Source: Sulfurimonas lithotrophica (GTDB taxonomy: Bacteria > Campylobacterota > Campylobacteria > Campylobacterales > Sulfurimonadaceae). From it: a stretch of 64,000 bases of DNA. A model generated the notes under the pieces. It was not told the origin of the DNA, did no database searches, and was given only the letters and a program-made list of their open reading frames with translations. The stretch lies in contig NZ_CP043617.1 of NCBI RefSeq assembly GCF_009258225.1, positions 1,798,001-1,862,000 on the forward strand, written 5' to 3'. Both the position numbers and the translations under genes were made by a program. The first letter of the stretch is position 1, and each line of letters opens with the position of its first letter. Shown here in pieces: positions 44,037 through 52,470 of this stretch.

Positions 44037-44828
44037 TTATATCTCCTGTATTTTTTTAATTTTTTCTACTAAGTTTTCTAACTCATCAAGCTTTATCATA
44101 TTTGGTCCATCACTTAGTGCAATGCTTGGGTCAAAGTGTGTCTCAAAGAAGAAACCATCAACTCCTACCGCAGCAGCACCCTTAGCAAGATATGGAACCA
44201 TTGAGCTATCTCCACCAGTTTTACCATCTTGTGCAGTTGGCATCTGAACAGAGTGAGTTGCGTCAAATATAACCGGTGCATATTCTCTCATCATAACAAG
44301 GTTACGCATATCTACAACCATGTTACCGTATCCAAAAGAGTTTCCACGCTCACACAGATAGAGTCCATGTTTTTTAGAGTTCTCATATGTTGCTTCATTA
44401 CATCCACGTGTTTGCAAGATTTTTAAAGCAGGATATTTCATAGCATCTGCACTTAAAAACTGCCCTTTTTTGATGTTTATCTTTTTATCTGTTTGTGCAC
44501 ATGCAACAAGAAGGTCTGTCTGACGACATAAAAATGCAGGAATTTGGAGCATATCTACAACCTCTGCAACCTGAGCAACCTGAGTTGATTCGTGTACGTC
44601 TGTTACAACTTTATATCCGAAGTCATCTTTTACTTTTTGTAAAATTCTTAAACCTTCATCTATCCCTAGTCCACGAAATGACTCTAAAGATGTACGGTTT
44701 GCTTTATCAAAACTTGCTTTAAAGTAAAAATCTATTGCATCGTCATTATGATACTTCTCTAACTCTTTTGCAATTTTAAAAATATTTTCTTCACTTTCTA
44801 TAACACAAGGTCCACTAAGTAATATCAT
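44037..44828 (-). CDS. kdsA: 3-deoxy-8-phosphooctulonate (KDO-8-P) synthase
   Basis: This 263-residue enzyme condenses phosphoenolpyruvate and arabinose-5-phosphate for the LPS inner core. Family marks are [10 protein letters not shown] (3-12), [12 protein letters not shown] (about 36-47), [12 protein letters not shown] (about 93-104), I-K-K-G-Q-F-L-S (118-125) and D-A-T-H-S-V-Q-M-P (about 187-195). R-G-x-S-F-G-Y-G-N with a Cys ahead ([10 protein letters not shown]) suggests the metal-dependent class. It heads a seven-gene run down to the M16 protein. Confidence 0.97.
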   Translation of the reverse strand: MILLSGPCVIESEENIFKIAKELEKYHNDDAIDFYFKASFDKANRTSLESFRGLGIDEGLRILQKVKDDFGYKVVTDVHESTQVAQVAEVVDMLQIPAFLCRQTDLLVACAQTDKKINIKKGQFLSADAMKYPALKILQTRGCNEATYENSKKHGLYLCERGNSFGYGNMVVDMRNLVMMREYAPVIFDATHSVQMPTAQDGKTGGDSSMVPYLAKGAAAVGVDGFFFETHFDPSIALSDGPNMIKLDELENLVEKIKKIQEI

Positions 44829-44855
44829 TTTTTACCTTTAATTTTTAGAAATATG

Positions 44856-44861
44856 ATTATA
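44856..44861 (-). promoter_or_regulatory. Promoter -10 of the kdsA operon
   Basis: TATAAT on the minus strand, 28 bases before the kdsA ATG, in the 44-bp space after the DMT transporter gene. Its upstream part would lie in that gene. Confidence 0.55.
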
Positions 44862-44872
44862 CCTTATTTTTC

Positions 44873-45742
44873 TTACTTTGCCCTTGCGACCAAGATACCT
44901 GCGAGTACTACAAGAACTATACCCGTACTTACGGATAAACTAGGCAGGGCATCTCCGAGCATAACCCCTACAATGATAGAAAACAAAATATTTGTATATG
45001 ATACGGCTCCGACAATTCCTGCTTTTGTCTCAGAATAAGCCTTTGTCATAAGAAGTTGAGAAATAGTCGCAAGTACACCCATTGCAATCACATAAAACCA
45101 AACTATCCCGCTTGGCATCACAAACTCTCCAAGCATAAAATCAAGGCTTGGCATATAAAAAAATTCAGATGCAAAAAATAAAATTATCGGTCCGGCGGTT
45201 CCCACACCCATAAACGATAACACTATAGCTCGCGTATCATAATGTTTTTTAAGCTCTCTAATCGAGGTGTAAGCCAGGGCTGCCCCTATCCCGCTAAAAA
45301 GACCTAGCGCATCATACTTTGTAAAACCTATATTTGTAGGCTCTGTAATAAATACAATACCGATAAATCCTATAAAAATAGCAAACCATGCTTTTTTGCT
45401 TAAGTGTTCAGATAAAAAAGCCCAAGCAAATATAGCTGTAAAGATTGGTGAGGTTTTAGACCAGGTCATTGCATCTCCGAGTGGGATATGTGCAATATTA
45501 TAAAAAAAAGCTAGAAGTGCAACAAAACCCATAGTCCCGCGAAATAAAAGTAAAAAAGGCTTACCGCCCTTACTTTGGAGTGGTTTTTTGTATATAGCAT
45601 ATGCGATAATTGCTACACCAAAAACATTTCTGAAAAAAACAACTTCAAGTGATGACATATGTGCAGAAGCAAGTTTTGCAAATGCTCCCATAATGGCAAA
45701 AGTAAAAGAGGCTACAAGCATATACTTGACGCCTTTATTCAT
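44873..45742 (-). CDS. EamA/DMT-family transporter
   Basis: This 289-residue protein has ten hydrophobic segments in two EamA halves. The first starts G-V-K-Y-M-L-V-A-S-F-T-F-A-I-M-G-A-F-A-K and the second D-A-L-G-L-F-S-G-I-G-A-A-L-A-Y. E-V-V-F-F-R-N-V-F (about 34-42) is typical of S-adenosylmethionine or amino-acid-derivative exporters of the family, but the substrate cannot be told. I chose the ATG at 45742. ATG 45760 and GTG 45778 are in frame, but a TATAAT sits at 45768-45773, so they would be at or before the transcript start. Confidence 0.87.
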   Translation of the reverse strand: MNKGVKYMLVASFTFAIMGAFAKLASAHMSSLEVVFFRNVFGVAIIAYAIYKKPLQSKGGKPFLLLFRGTMGFVALLAFFYNIAHIPLGDAMTWSKTSPIFTAIFAWAFLSEHLSKKAWFAIFIGFIGIVFITEPTNIGFTKYDALGLFSGIGAALAYTSIRELKKHYDTRAIVLSFMGVGTAGPIILFFASEFFYMPSLDFMLGEFVMPSGIVWFYVIAMGVLATISQLLMTKAYSETKAGIVGAVSYTNILFSIIVGVMLGDALPSLSVSTGIVLVVLAGILVARAK

Positions 45743-45761
45743 ATTCTTAAGTCTGTTCATA

Positions 45762-45779
45762 AGTGGAATTATATCCACT
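45762..45779 (-). promoter_or_regulatory. Dyad centred on the -10 of the DMT transporter gene
   Basis: AGTGGA-ATTATA-TCCACT is a perfect 6-bp inverted repeat whose 6-bp centre is the minus-strand -10 hexamer TATAAT. A protein bound here would cover the promoter. No regulator gene is adjacent. Confidence 0.5.
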
Positions 45780-45799
45780 CATGTTTATATAAATATTAC

Positions 45800-47017
45800 T
45801 TAAAATTTAGCGTTTGGTATAGGATGGTTCTCAACTACGAAATCTATATCTTTATCACCGCGTCCACTTAAGTTTACAAGTATGGTTTTATCCGGACCAA
45901 TCTCACGAGCCAGCTTCATAGCATATGCTACGGCGTGGGCAGATTCAAGTGCAGGTATGATACCTTCAAGTTGAGAGAGTTTATAAAATGCATCTACGGC
46001 TTCTTCATCTGTACACAGCCCGACTTTACTACGCCCTATCTCATTTAAGTACGCATGTTCAGGCCCAACTGAAGGATAATCAATCCCACTTCCAATAGAA
46101 TATACAGGTGCAGGCTCACCATCGGCATCTTTTAGCATTTTAGAGTTAAATCCATGCATAACACCCTCTTCTCCATATGTAAGTGAAGCTGCATGTTCAC
46201 CTAAGTTTACTCCGCGACCCATAGGCTCAACCCCAATTAATGCTACATCTTCATCATCAATAAAACCAGAGAATATACCCATAGCGTTACTACCGCCTCC
46301 TACACAGGCAATAACAGCATCGGGCAGTTTATCTTCCATCTCTAAAAACTGTTCTTTTGATTCAAAACCTACAACAGACTGAAAATCCCTTACCATCATA
46401 GGAAACGGATGCGGACCAACTACACTTCCTATACAAAAGAGTGCAGTATCTGCTTGTGGTACATAAGATTCAAATGCAGAGTCAACTGCTTCTTTTAACG
46501 TTTTTAATCCGTGAGTTGCAGGGATAACGTTTGCACCTAAAATCTTCATACGTACAACATTTGGATGCTCTTTTTTAATATCGACCTCACCCATATGTAT
46601 CTCACACTCTAGCCCAAAGTACGCTGCAGCTGTTGCAAGGGCTACACCATGTTGTCCTGCACCGGTCTCAGCTATAACTTTTGTTTTGCCAAGTTTTTTG
46701 GCTAGTATTACCTCAGCCATACAATGGTTAAGTTTATGTGCACCCGAGTGGTTTAAGTCTTCACGTTTTAAAAATATTTTTGCTCCCCCGCAGTGATTGG
46801 TAAGGTTTTTAGCGTAAGATATAGGCGTTGGACGACCTTGATAATGTTTACGTACATATTTTAGTTCGGCAATAAATTCAGGGTCATTTTTTAATTTTTG
46901 ATATTCTTTTGTAATCTCCGCAAACGGTTCTACTAAAGGAGGTGGAATAAAAGCTCCTCCATATTTTCCAAAATAACCGTTTTCATCCGGATGTGATTCT
47001 AAATAAGATTTTGACAT
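45800..47017 (-). CDS. trpB: Tryptophan synthase beta chain
   Basis: This 405-residue PLP enzyme makes tryptophan from indole and serine. [10 protein letters not shown] (16-25), PLP lysine K95 in [19 protein letters not shown] (about 117) and [10 protein letters not shown] (about 233) are all in place. The sequence belongs to the classical TrpB1 type that normally pairs with TrpA, but no trpA or other trp gene is in the window. It has its own promoter. The length is slightly above the usual 390-400. Confidence 0.96.
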   Translation of the reverse strand: MSKSYLESHPDENGYFGKYGGAFIPPPLVEPFAEITKEYQKLKNDPEFIAELKYVRKHYQGRPTPISYAKNLTNHCGGAKIFLKREDLNHSGAHKLNHCMAEVILAKKLGKTKVIAETGAGQHGVALATAAAYFGLECEIHMGEVDIKKEHPNVVRMKILGANVIPATHGLKTLKEAVDSAFESYVPQADTALFCIGSVVGPHPFPMMVRDFQSVVGFESKEQFLEMEDKLPDAVIACVGGGSNAMGIFSGFIDDEDVALIGVEPMGRGVNLGEHAASLTYGEEGVMHGFNSKMLKDADGEPAPVYSIGSGIDYPSVGPEHAYLNEIGRSKVGLCTDEEAVDAFYKLSQLEGIIPALESAHAVAYAMKLAREIGPDKTILVNLSGRGDKDIDFVVENHPIPNAKF

Positions 47018-47046
47018 TGAATATTCCTTTTTATTTTTACGTGAAA

Positions 47047-47052
47047 ATTATA
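47047..47052 (-). promoter_or_regulatory. Promoter -10 of trpB
   Basis: TATAAT on the minus strand, 30 bases before the trpB ATG. The leader is too short for a classical leader-peptide attenuator. AAAGGAATATTC is the ribosome-binding site. Confidence 0.5.
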
Positions 47053-47115
47053 GTTAATTTACATTAAACTTTTTCTTATATACTTCTATGATTTTCTACA
47101 TTACAAAGGACTTTT

Positions 47116-47868
47116 ATGGGTAACATTATCGTACTGGCTATTTTAGGAGCCGTTTTTTATTATATATTTAAATCGTATGCGAGATATACGGCTTACTCCC
47201 AAGAAGCATTTAAAAATTTTTCCGTCTCATACGAGTCTATAAAACAAAGTGATTTAGGACTTTTTGTAGCACTTGTCGCAAAAGTTGCAAAGGCTGATGG
47301 CAAAGTCGATTCACTCGAAGCTGAACTTGTAGGAATTATGTTTGATGATATCTCATCGGTATTTCCTGAACCTGAGAAAACAAAAGATATATTAAAGCGT
47401 ATCTTCTCAGAAGAAAAAAACAGACTGGATGACTTAGAAGAGATAGCTCACAGACTTGGTTCTGCGATAAAAAGAGATCGAGCAAAACAACAGCAATTTA
47501 TGGGATTTTTAATTCAGCTTGCATTTGTAGATGGTGAAGTAAGTGAAAATGAAGATAGAGTTTTACAAACTATAGCCGAAGCTTTTGAGTTTGATCCAAA
47601 TGCATACCATGCTATATTTGATCAGTTTGAGCAAATGATTAAAAATGTCCATCCTAAAGAAAACATTGAAGATGCTTATAAACTTTTAGGCGTAGATGCA
47701 AACGATGATATGGCTACAATCAAAAAAGCATATAGAAAACTAGTACGTCAGTATCATCCGGATATTATAAAAGCACAAGGCAAAGATGATGCTTATATGC
47801 AAGAAGCTACTGCTAAAACACAAGAGATAAATCAAGCATATGAACTTATAAAAGAAAAAAGAAAATAA
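47116..47868 (+). CDS. djlA: DjlA-like membrane-anchored TerB/DnaJ co-chaperone
   Basis: This 250-residue protein has an N-terminal transmembrane helix (3-20), a TerB-like helical domain (about 45-175, L-V-A-K-V-A-K-A-D-G-K-V-D and Q-L-A-F-V-D-G-E-V-S-E-N-E), and a C-terminal J domain (about 188-250) with the Hsp70-activating H-P-D in R-Q-Y-H-P-D-I. This order matches DjlA, which recruits DnaK at the inner membrane. AAAGGAC lies before the ATG. It diverges from trpB. Confidence 0.9.
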   Translation: MGNIIVLAILGAVFYYIFKSYARYTAYSQEAFKNFSVSYESIKQSDLGLFVALVAKVAKADGKVDSLEAELVGIMFDDISSVFPEPEKTKDILKRIFSEEKNRLDDLEEIAHRLGSAIKRDRAKQQQFMGFLIQLAFVDGEVSENEDRVLQTIAEAFEFDPNAYHAIFDQFEQMIKNVHPKENIEDAYKLLGVDANDDMATIKKAYRKLVRQYHPDIIKAQGKDDAYMQEATAKTQEINQAYELIKEKRK

Positions 47869-47948
47869 AAAACTAAAAATATAATAAAAGTTTATATTAA
47901 ACGATTTTTCGTTAACCTGCACTTATCGTTATTAACAAAGGTAGATTA

Positions 47949-48356
47949 ATGAAATATTTTTTAATATTATTAGCGTTAAGCCTTTCACTTTTTGCTGATT
48001 CTATAGAGTGGAATAAGGACTACAAAACAGCCGTTGAAAAAGCTAAAAAAACGGATAAACTTGTTTTTGTATTTATAACCTCCAAAGATTGTAAATTCTG
48101 TAAAAAACTCAAAGAAACCACTCTTGAAGACAAAAACATAGTCCAAAAAATAAACAAAGCATACAGCTCGGTTATAGTTATGAAAGATAAAGATTTTTTT
48201 CCTTCAAAACTTAATGCAAAAGCCACTCCGATGCTTTACTTTTTAGATAAGAATGAAAATATAATTGACTACTCTTTAGGTTATTGGGATGTTGCTGATT
48301 TTAATTTTATACTTAAAGACGTTCAAAAAAGATATTTAAAAGGAATGAAAAAATGA
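47949..48356 (+). CDS. Periplasmic thioredoxin-like protein
   Basis: This 135-residue protein has a signal peptide (1-16, ending L-F-A-D) and a thioredoxin fold with the redox pair C48-K-F-C51 in K-D-C-K-F-C-K-K-L and the cis-proline strand A-T-P-M-L-Y-F-L-D (about 92-100). It resembles the thioredoxin_7/SoxW-type group that reduces periplasmic disulfides or apo-cytochromes. The next gene, a c-type cytochrome, overlaps by 4 bases, so a thiol role for that cytochrome is likely. Confidence 0.88.
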   Translation: MKYFLILLALSLSLFADSIEWNKDYKTAVEKAKKTDKLVFVFITSKDCKFCKKLKETTLEDKNIVQKINKAYSSVIVMKDKDFFPSKLNAKATPMLYFLDKNENIIDYSLGYWDVADFNFILKDVQKRYLKGMKK

Positions 48357-48694
48357 AAAATATATTATTAGCATTAGCAATATTATTAGCATCACAAAAT
48401 CTTTACGCCTACAATTCAAAAGGGATGAAAGTCTATAAAAAACTGTGTGTATCCTGTCACGGAAGCCCATTTAGAGGTGCAAAGATGCACACGGTACTTG
48501 AATGGGAAATGATTTATGATGAATCAGATACGGCAATCAAAGATTTGCATAAATCGGACAAAGAGGCTATGGAAATTTTAAATGACAGTTATTTTACAAA
48601 AAAGAAACAATCATATCTTAAAAAGTTTTTAATCGGAAGTGCAAAAGATGCCGGTTCGGTTCCGGGATGTGACGGAAACTACTGCGGTTACTAA
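48353..48694 (+). CDS. Small monoheme c-type cytochrome with C-terminal Cys pair
   Basis: This 113-residue protein has a signal peptide (about 1-19, ending L-Y-A) and a single heme site C32-V-S-C35-H36. The candidate sixth ligand is among Met/His in A-K-M-H-T. The C-terminus ends G-C-D-G-N-Y-C-G-Y, with a second Cys pair outside the heme motif. It is coupled to the thioredoxin-like gene (ATGA overlap). Partner and function are unknown. Confidence 0.85.
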   Translation: MKNILLALAILLASQNLYAYNSKGMKVYKKLCVSCHGSPFRGAKMHTVLEWEMIYDESDTAIKDLHKSDKEAMEILNDSYFTKKKQSYLKKFLIGSAKDAGSVPGCDGNYCGY

Positions 48695-48723
48695 CAAAAA
48701 ATATTAGAGTTTTTAGAGAAGTC

Positions 48724-49170
48724 TTACTTTAAAAAATCCTTCTCCCAAAAAAACTCTATCCACTCGGTAGCCTCATTTATCCAAAAATCAGGTTTGTATA
48801 TAGATGTTTTTTTATAAAAAAGTGTAGCTGATTTAAACTCAATTTCTAAATTTTTCGCCTTTAAATCTTTCATAACTGCATCTAGCGTGTCTCCACTGTC
48901 GGCTATATCATCAACTACCAATATTCTTTTTATGTCTTTTTCAAAATCACACATATTAAATACGCTGATACATTCTCTTTTTTTCGTATCGTCGTAAAGT
49001 TCGGTTCTTAATGTTTGAACCTCTCTTAAGCCAATTCCTTCGGCTATACAATGGGCTAAGGTCAAACCGCCTCTTGCTATACCTACAACAGCTTGTGGAT
49101 TAAACTCGTCTATCTGTTTAATTAAAGCTTTTGTATCATCTCTAAAATTTTCATAAGCATAATATTTCAT
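48724..49170 (-). CDS. Phosphoribosyltransferase (xanthine/hypoxanthine-guanine type)
   Basis: This 148-residue protein has a good PRPP loop I-L-V-V-D-D-I-A-D-S-G-D-T-L (about 83-96), the pyrophosphate loop V-V-G-I-A-R-G-G-L (about 28-36) and a C-terminal F-W-I hood. It probably salvages purines or xanthine. The ATG at 49170 is preferred; an in-frame start at 49191 lies upstream of a TATAAT. The best TATAAT (49178-49183) would start transcription at or within two bases of this ATG. Confidence 0.83.
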   Translation of the reverse strand: MKYYAYENFRDDTKALIKQIDEFNPQAVVGIARGGLTLAHCIAEGIGLREVQTLRTELYDDTKKRECISVFNMCDFEKDIKRILVVDDIADSGDTLDAVMKDLKAKNLEIEFKSATLFYKKTSIYKPDFWINEATEWIEFFWEKDFLK

Positions 49171-49177
49171 AGTTAAA

Positions 49178-49183
49178 ATTATA
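49178..49183 (-). promoter_or_regulatory. -10 element of the phosphoribosyltransferase gene
   Basis: TATAAT on the minus strand, 7 bases before the ATG at 49170. If used, the message would be leaderless or nearly so. Confidence 0.45.
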
Positions 49184-49245
49184 CACATCAAGTATTATTT
49201 AAAACTTTTAAGATAAAATTTTATATCAACGAAAATGAGGGAAAA

Positions 49246-50223
49246 ATGTATAAATATATTATAACGGCGATAATAATAGCTATATTTGCAGGATGTTCGG
49301 CACCTAAACCAAAACATGCACCGAGTTGGTACACCTCACCTCCAAAAGATTTTAAATTTATTTACTCAGTTGCATCCGGCGAGAGTTTGACACACGCAAA
49401 AAACAAAGCTATCATAAACTTAAGAGAACAAATACAAAAAGACTTGGATTCGGTTTTTACAAATAAAACTACAAAACTGAAGTTAGATGATAGTTTTGAT
49501 TTAACGCCTATTTTAAAAGAGAATGAACGCCTTGTAAATACGATGTCTCTAATAGAGCTTAAAATAGAAAAGACACAAAAGTTTAACGATCAAGAGCTTA
49601 TACTTTTAAAAACTCCTCGAAAGGCAATTTTTGATAGATTTGATATCATCGCCACTAAAAGACTAAAAAACTCAAAAGAAAACTATGATTCTATTCAAGA
49701 AAACGATTCATGGTTAAAAAAATATAGTATCTTGCATAATGAGATGAAAAACTTTGCTAAATTAGCTTCAATAATAGAAGCTAGAAAATTATTGATTAAC
49801 TCTTATAACAATATAAGTGAAATAAACTATCTGAACAATCTATATTCTGATTATATTGAGCTAAAAAATCAGATTAGCATATACGTACTCTCGGACGTTA
49901 ATTCTATGGGCTTTGTTAAAGGTGTAAAAACTGCTTTAAGCTCAAACGGACTTGAACTAAGTTCAAAACCAAAAAGCGACAAATCCTTAAAAATTTTTAT
50001 AACATCTACTACGCAAAATGTTCAAGACTACGGTTTTAACAAGTCTAAATCTTTAGTCAAATACACTACATATGATTTAAACAAAAACAAAGTTGCATTT
50101 AAGCAGCACACTTTTTCTGCTAAATCGAGAAAAAGCTATTCAGATGCAAAAGCACAGTCTTTGATACACCAAAATAGTAAAATCAAAAAGCTTGGTATAT
50201 TTGATTTTTTAGGTGTTAAGTAA
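49246..50223 (+). CDS. LPP20-family lipoprotein (larger)
   Basis: This 325-residue lipoprotein has lipobox I-F-A-G-C17 and an LPP20-type domain: P-S-W-Y-T-S-P-P (about 26-33), then Y-S-V-A-S-G-E-S-L-T-H-A-K-N-K-A-I-I-N-L (about 40-60). A long helical region (110-220) and a C-terminal beta domain (230-325) follow. LPP20 relatives in Helicobacter and Campylobacter include outer-membrane antigens and the flagellar FlgP. Which role applies is unknown. A second, smaller family member follows after 69 bases. Confidence 0.8.
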   Translation: MYKYIITAIIIAIFAGCSAPKPKHAPSWYTSPPKDFKFIYSVASGESLTHAKNKAIINLREQIQKDLDSVFTNKTTKLKLDDSFDLTPILKENERLVNTMSLIELKIEKTQKFNDQELILLKTPRKAIFDRFDIIATKRLKNSKENYDSIQENDSWLKKYSILHNEMKNFAKLASIIEARKLLINSYNNISEINYLNNLYSDYIELKNQISIYVLSDVNSMGFVKGVKTALSSNGLELSSKPKSDKSLKIFITSTTQNVQDYGFNKSKSLVKYTTYDLNKNKVAFKQHTFSAKSRKSYSDAKAQSLIHQNSKIKKLGIFDFLGVK

Positions 50224-50258
50224 CTTAATTAATAATTTTTATTTAAGACTCCTGAGAG

Positions 50259-50264
50259 TATAAT
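50259..50264 (+). promoter_or_regulatory. Promoter -10 of the second LPP20 gene
   Basis: TATAAT, 29 bases before the ATG at 50293, with GAGGAATTT as ribosome-binding site, so this gene can be transcribed on its own. Confidence 0.5.
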
Positions 50265-50292
50265 CAACTAAATTTAAAGTGAGGAATTTATT

Positions 50293-50877
50293 ATGATAAA
50301 GACTGTATATACAATTGCCTTAGCAAGTTTAATCGCTATGTCAATCACAGGATGTAGTGAAAAAGAATCAAAGCCCGCTGAAAAACCACAAGTTAGTTTT
50401 GAATGTAAACAAGATGGAGCTTTAGCTCCTAAATGGACTTGTGTACCTATAGTAGAAGGTGCTTATGCAGGTGTCGGTATAGCTAAAAAATCTGCTGCGG
50501 GAATGGGACATATGAAAAGAGTAGCACTGGCAAACGGTAGAAGCAATCTTGCTCAACAGATTAATTCTCAAGTCAAAGACAAAGTAGAAACATTTACCCG
50601 TACTACAGGTAACGGTAATGACGAGACGGTAGATCAGGTTACTACTGCCGTTTCAAAACAGATTGCAAAAGTGGACTTACAGGGTTCTAAAGCTATAGAT
50701 GCATGGACATCTCCTGCAGGAAATCTTTATCTTTTAGTAACCGTACCCGAATCAAATGTAAATACAAAAGTAAAAGATGCGGTTAAAACAAGTTTTAAAA
50801 ACGATAATGCACTATGGCAACAGTTTCAATCTAAAAATGCCTTAGAAGAATTAGACAAAGAATTTCCTTCAGACTAA
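50293..50877 (+). CDS. LPP20-family lipoprotein (smaller)
   Basis: This 194-residue lipoprotein has lipobox S-I-T-G-C21 and an LPP20 domain: A-Y-A-G-V-G-I-A (about 56-63), a helix with A-L-A-N-G-R-S-N-L-A-Q-Q-I (about 78-90), and the closing strands A-W-T-S-P-A-G-N-L-Y-L-L-V-T-V-P (about 137-152), as in Helicobacter Lpp20. Two Cys (about 37 and 50) may form a disulfide. The acidic tail ends in E-F-P-S-D. Function is unknown; outer-membrane location is likely. Confidence 0.83.
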   Translation: MIKTVYTIALASLIAMSITGCSEKESKPAEKPQVSFECKQDGALAPKWTCVPIVEGAYAGVGIAKKSAAGMGHMKRVALANGRSNLAQQINSQVKDKVETFTRTTGNGNDETVDQVTTAVSKQIAKVDLQGSKAIDAWTSPAGNLYLLVTVPESNVNTKVKDAVKTSFKNDNALWQQFQSKNALEELDKEFPSD

Positions 50878-50889
50878 TATTTTTTTTAA

Positions 50890-50915
50890 TTAGGTTGTAA
50901 GTTTTTACAACCTAA
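50890..50915. repeat. Inverted repeat after the LPP20 gene
   Basis: Ten-base arms TTAGGTTGTA and TACAACCTAA lie 12 bases past the stop. A T-tract is upstream, not downstream, on the plus strand, so intrinsic termination is doubtful though a transcript end here is plausible. Confidence 0.45.
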
Positions 50916-50930
50916 GCGATACTCTCTTTA

Positions 50931-50939
50931 TGATATAAT
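50931..50939 (+). promoter_or_regulatory. Probable der promoter, extended -10
   Basis: TG-A-TATAAT, 53 bases before the der ATG. Confidence 0.6.
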
Positions 50940-50991
50940 TCCACAAATATTACAAATTAACTACTTTCTACTCGTTAAAATAAGGTTTATC

Positions 50992-52470
50992 ATGAAAAAA
51001 ATTGCAATTATAGGTCGTCCCAATGTCGGAAAAAGCTCACTTTTTAACCGTTTGGTAAAAAAAAGAGACGCTATAACATCAGATATGGCAGGGACTACTC
51101 GTGACGTAAAAAGACGTGAAGTAGTGATAAACAATAAACGTGCTTTGTTACTTGATACCGGTGGATTAGACAAGGGTTGTGAGCTATATGACAAAATAAA
51201 AGATATGTCGCTAAAAGCTGCCCATAAAGCAGACATAATTCTTTATATGGTGGACGGAAAAGGCTTACCTGAAGATGAAGATAAAAAACTTTTTTATGAA
51301 CTTCAAACTATGGGTAAAGATATAGCCTTGGTTGTAAACAAAATTGATAACGACAAAATGAAAGACAAACTTTGGGATTTTTACGAGTTTGGATGCGATG
51401 CTATTTTTGGAATATCTGTCTCACATAACCGCGGTACTGTTAATCTTTTAGAATGGATATATAACCACATTCCGGACTCGGATATTATAGACGAAGAAGC
51501 CGAAGAAATAATAAGCGAACCTGAAATTCCAGAATATGAAAACGAACTTAACGATGAAGAGTTTTTTGCTCAGTTTGAAGATGAAGAGGACGGTTACTTT
51601 TACACGGATGAAGAAGAAGTAGAAGATGACTCCATTTTTGCTCAAAACGATAAAATAAAAGAGTTTGACGAAAATGATATAAACCATATAAAAATAGCAA
51701 TAATCGGTCGTACCAATGTTGGTAAAAGTTCACTCTTAAATGCACTTTTAGGTGAAGAACGCTCTGTTGTAAGTGATGTTAGCGGTACTACAATCGATCC
51801 TATTGATGAGAGTATTGATTACAAGGGTAAACAACTTACATTTGTAGATACAGCAGGTCTTAGACGTCGCGGAAAGATTGACGGTATTGAGAGATATGCC
51901 CTGATGCGTACCAAAGAGATGCTTGAGAATGCAAATATGGCTTTGGTTGTATTAGATGCAAGTGAGCCGTTTTTAGACTTAGATGAAAAGATAGCAGGCT
52001 TGGTCGATCAAAACAGACTTGCTTGTATCATCGTTTTAAACAAATGGGATATAGCCGATAAAAATGAGTTTGAAAGAATTAAAAACGAAGTAAGAGACAG
52101 ATTTAAATTTTTAGCCTATGCACCTATAATCACGTTATCTGCAAATACGCATCAGCGTGTAGATAAACTTCATGATATGATCTTAAAAATCAATGAAAAC
52201 TATTCACAAAGAATTACTACTTCACAACTAAATGCAGTTATAGATAAAGCACAGCAACGCCATCAGTTACCGACTATGCACGGTCAGGTAATACGCATCT
52301 ACTATACTACGCAGTATGAAACACGCCCACCGAAGATTGCCATAGTTATGAACAAACCAAAGGGGCTTCACTTCACATATAGAAGATATCTGACAAATAA
52401 GTTAAGAGAAGCTTTTGATTTTACGGGAACACCGTTATTGTTTAAGGCTAAGAAGCGTGGTGAACGCTAG
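50992..52470 (+). CDS. der: Ribosome-assembly GTPase Der (EngA)
   Basis: This 492-residue protein has two tandem GTPase domains: G-R-P-N-V-G-K-S-S (7-15) with N-K-I-D, and G-R-T-N-V-G-K-S-S (about 237-245) with N-K-W-D, then the KH-like C-terminal domain (about 390-492). The linker (about 165-228) is a very acidic Glu/Asp-rich stretch, longer than in E. coli. Der acts in 50S subunit assembly. Its stop overlaps the convergent hemJ gene by 4 bases. Confidence 0.97.
   Translation: MKKIAIIGRPNVGKSSLFNRLVKKRDAITSDMAGTTRDVKRREVVINNKRALLLDTGGLDKGCELYDKIKDMSLKAAHKADIILYMVDGKGLPEDEDKKLFYELQTMGKDIALVVNKIDNDKMKDKLWDFYEFGCDAIFGISVSHNRGTVNLLEWIYNHIPDSDIIDEEAEEIISEPEIPEYENELNDEEFFAQFEDEEDGYFYTDEEEVEDDSIFAQNDKIKEFDENDINHIKIAIIGRTNVGKSSLLNALLGEERSVVSDVSGTTIDPIDESIDYKGKQLTFVDTAGLRRRGKIDGIERYALMRTKEMLENANMALVVLDASEPFLDLDEKIAGLVDQNRLACIIVLNKWDIADKNEFERIKNEVRDRFKFLAYAPIITLSANTHQRVDKLHDMILKINENYSQRITTSQLNAVIDKAQQRHQLPTMHGQVIRIYYTTQYETRPPKIAIVMNKPKGLHFTYRRYLTNKLREAFDFTGTPLLFKAKKRGER

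Noticed and set aside
47018-47115. Tryptophan-sensing leader or riboswitch before trpB
   Set aside because: The leader after the TATAAT is about 23-30 nt, without Trp codons or a terminator/antiterminator pair.
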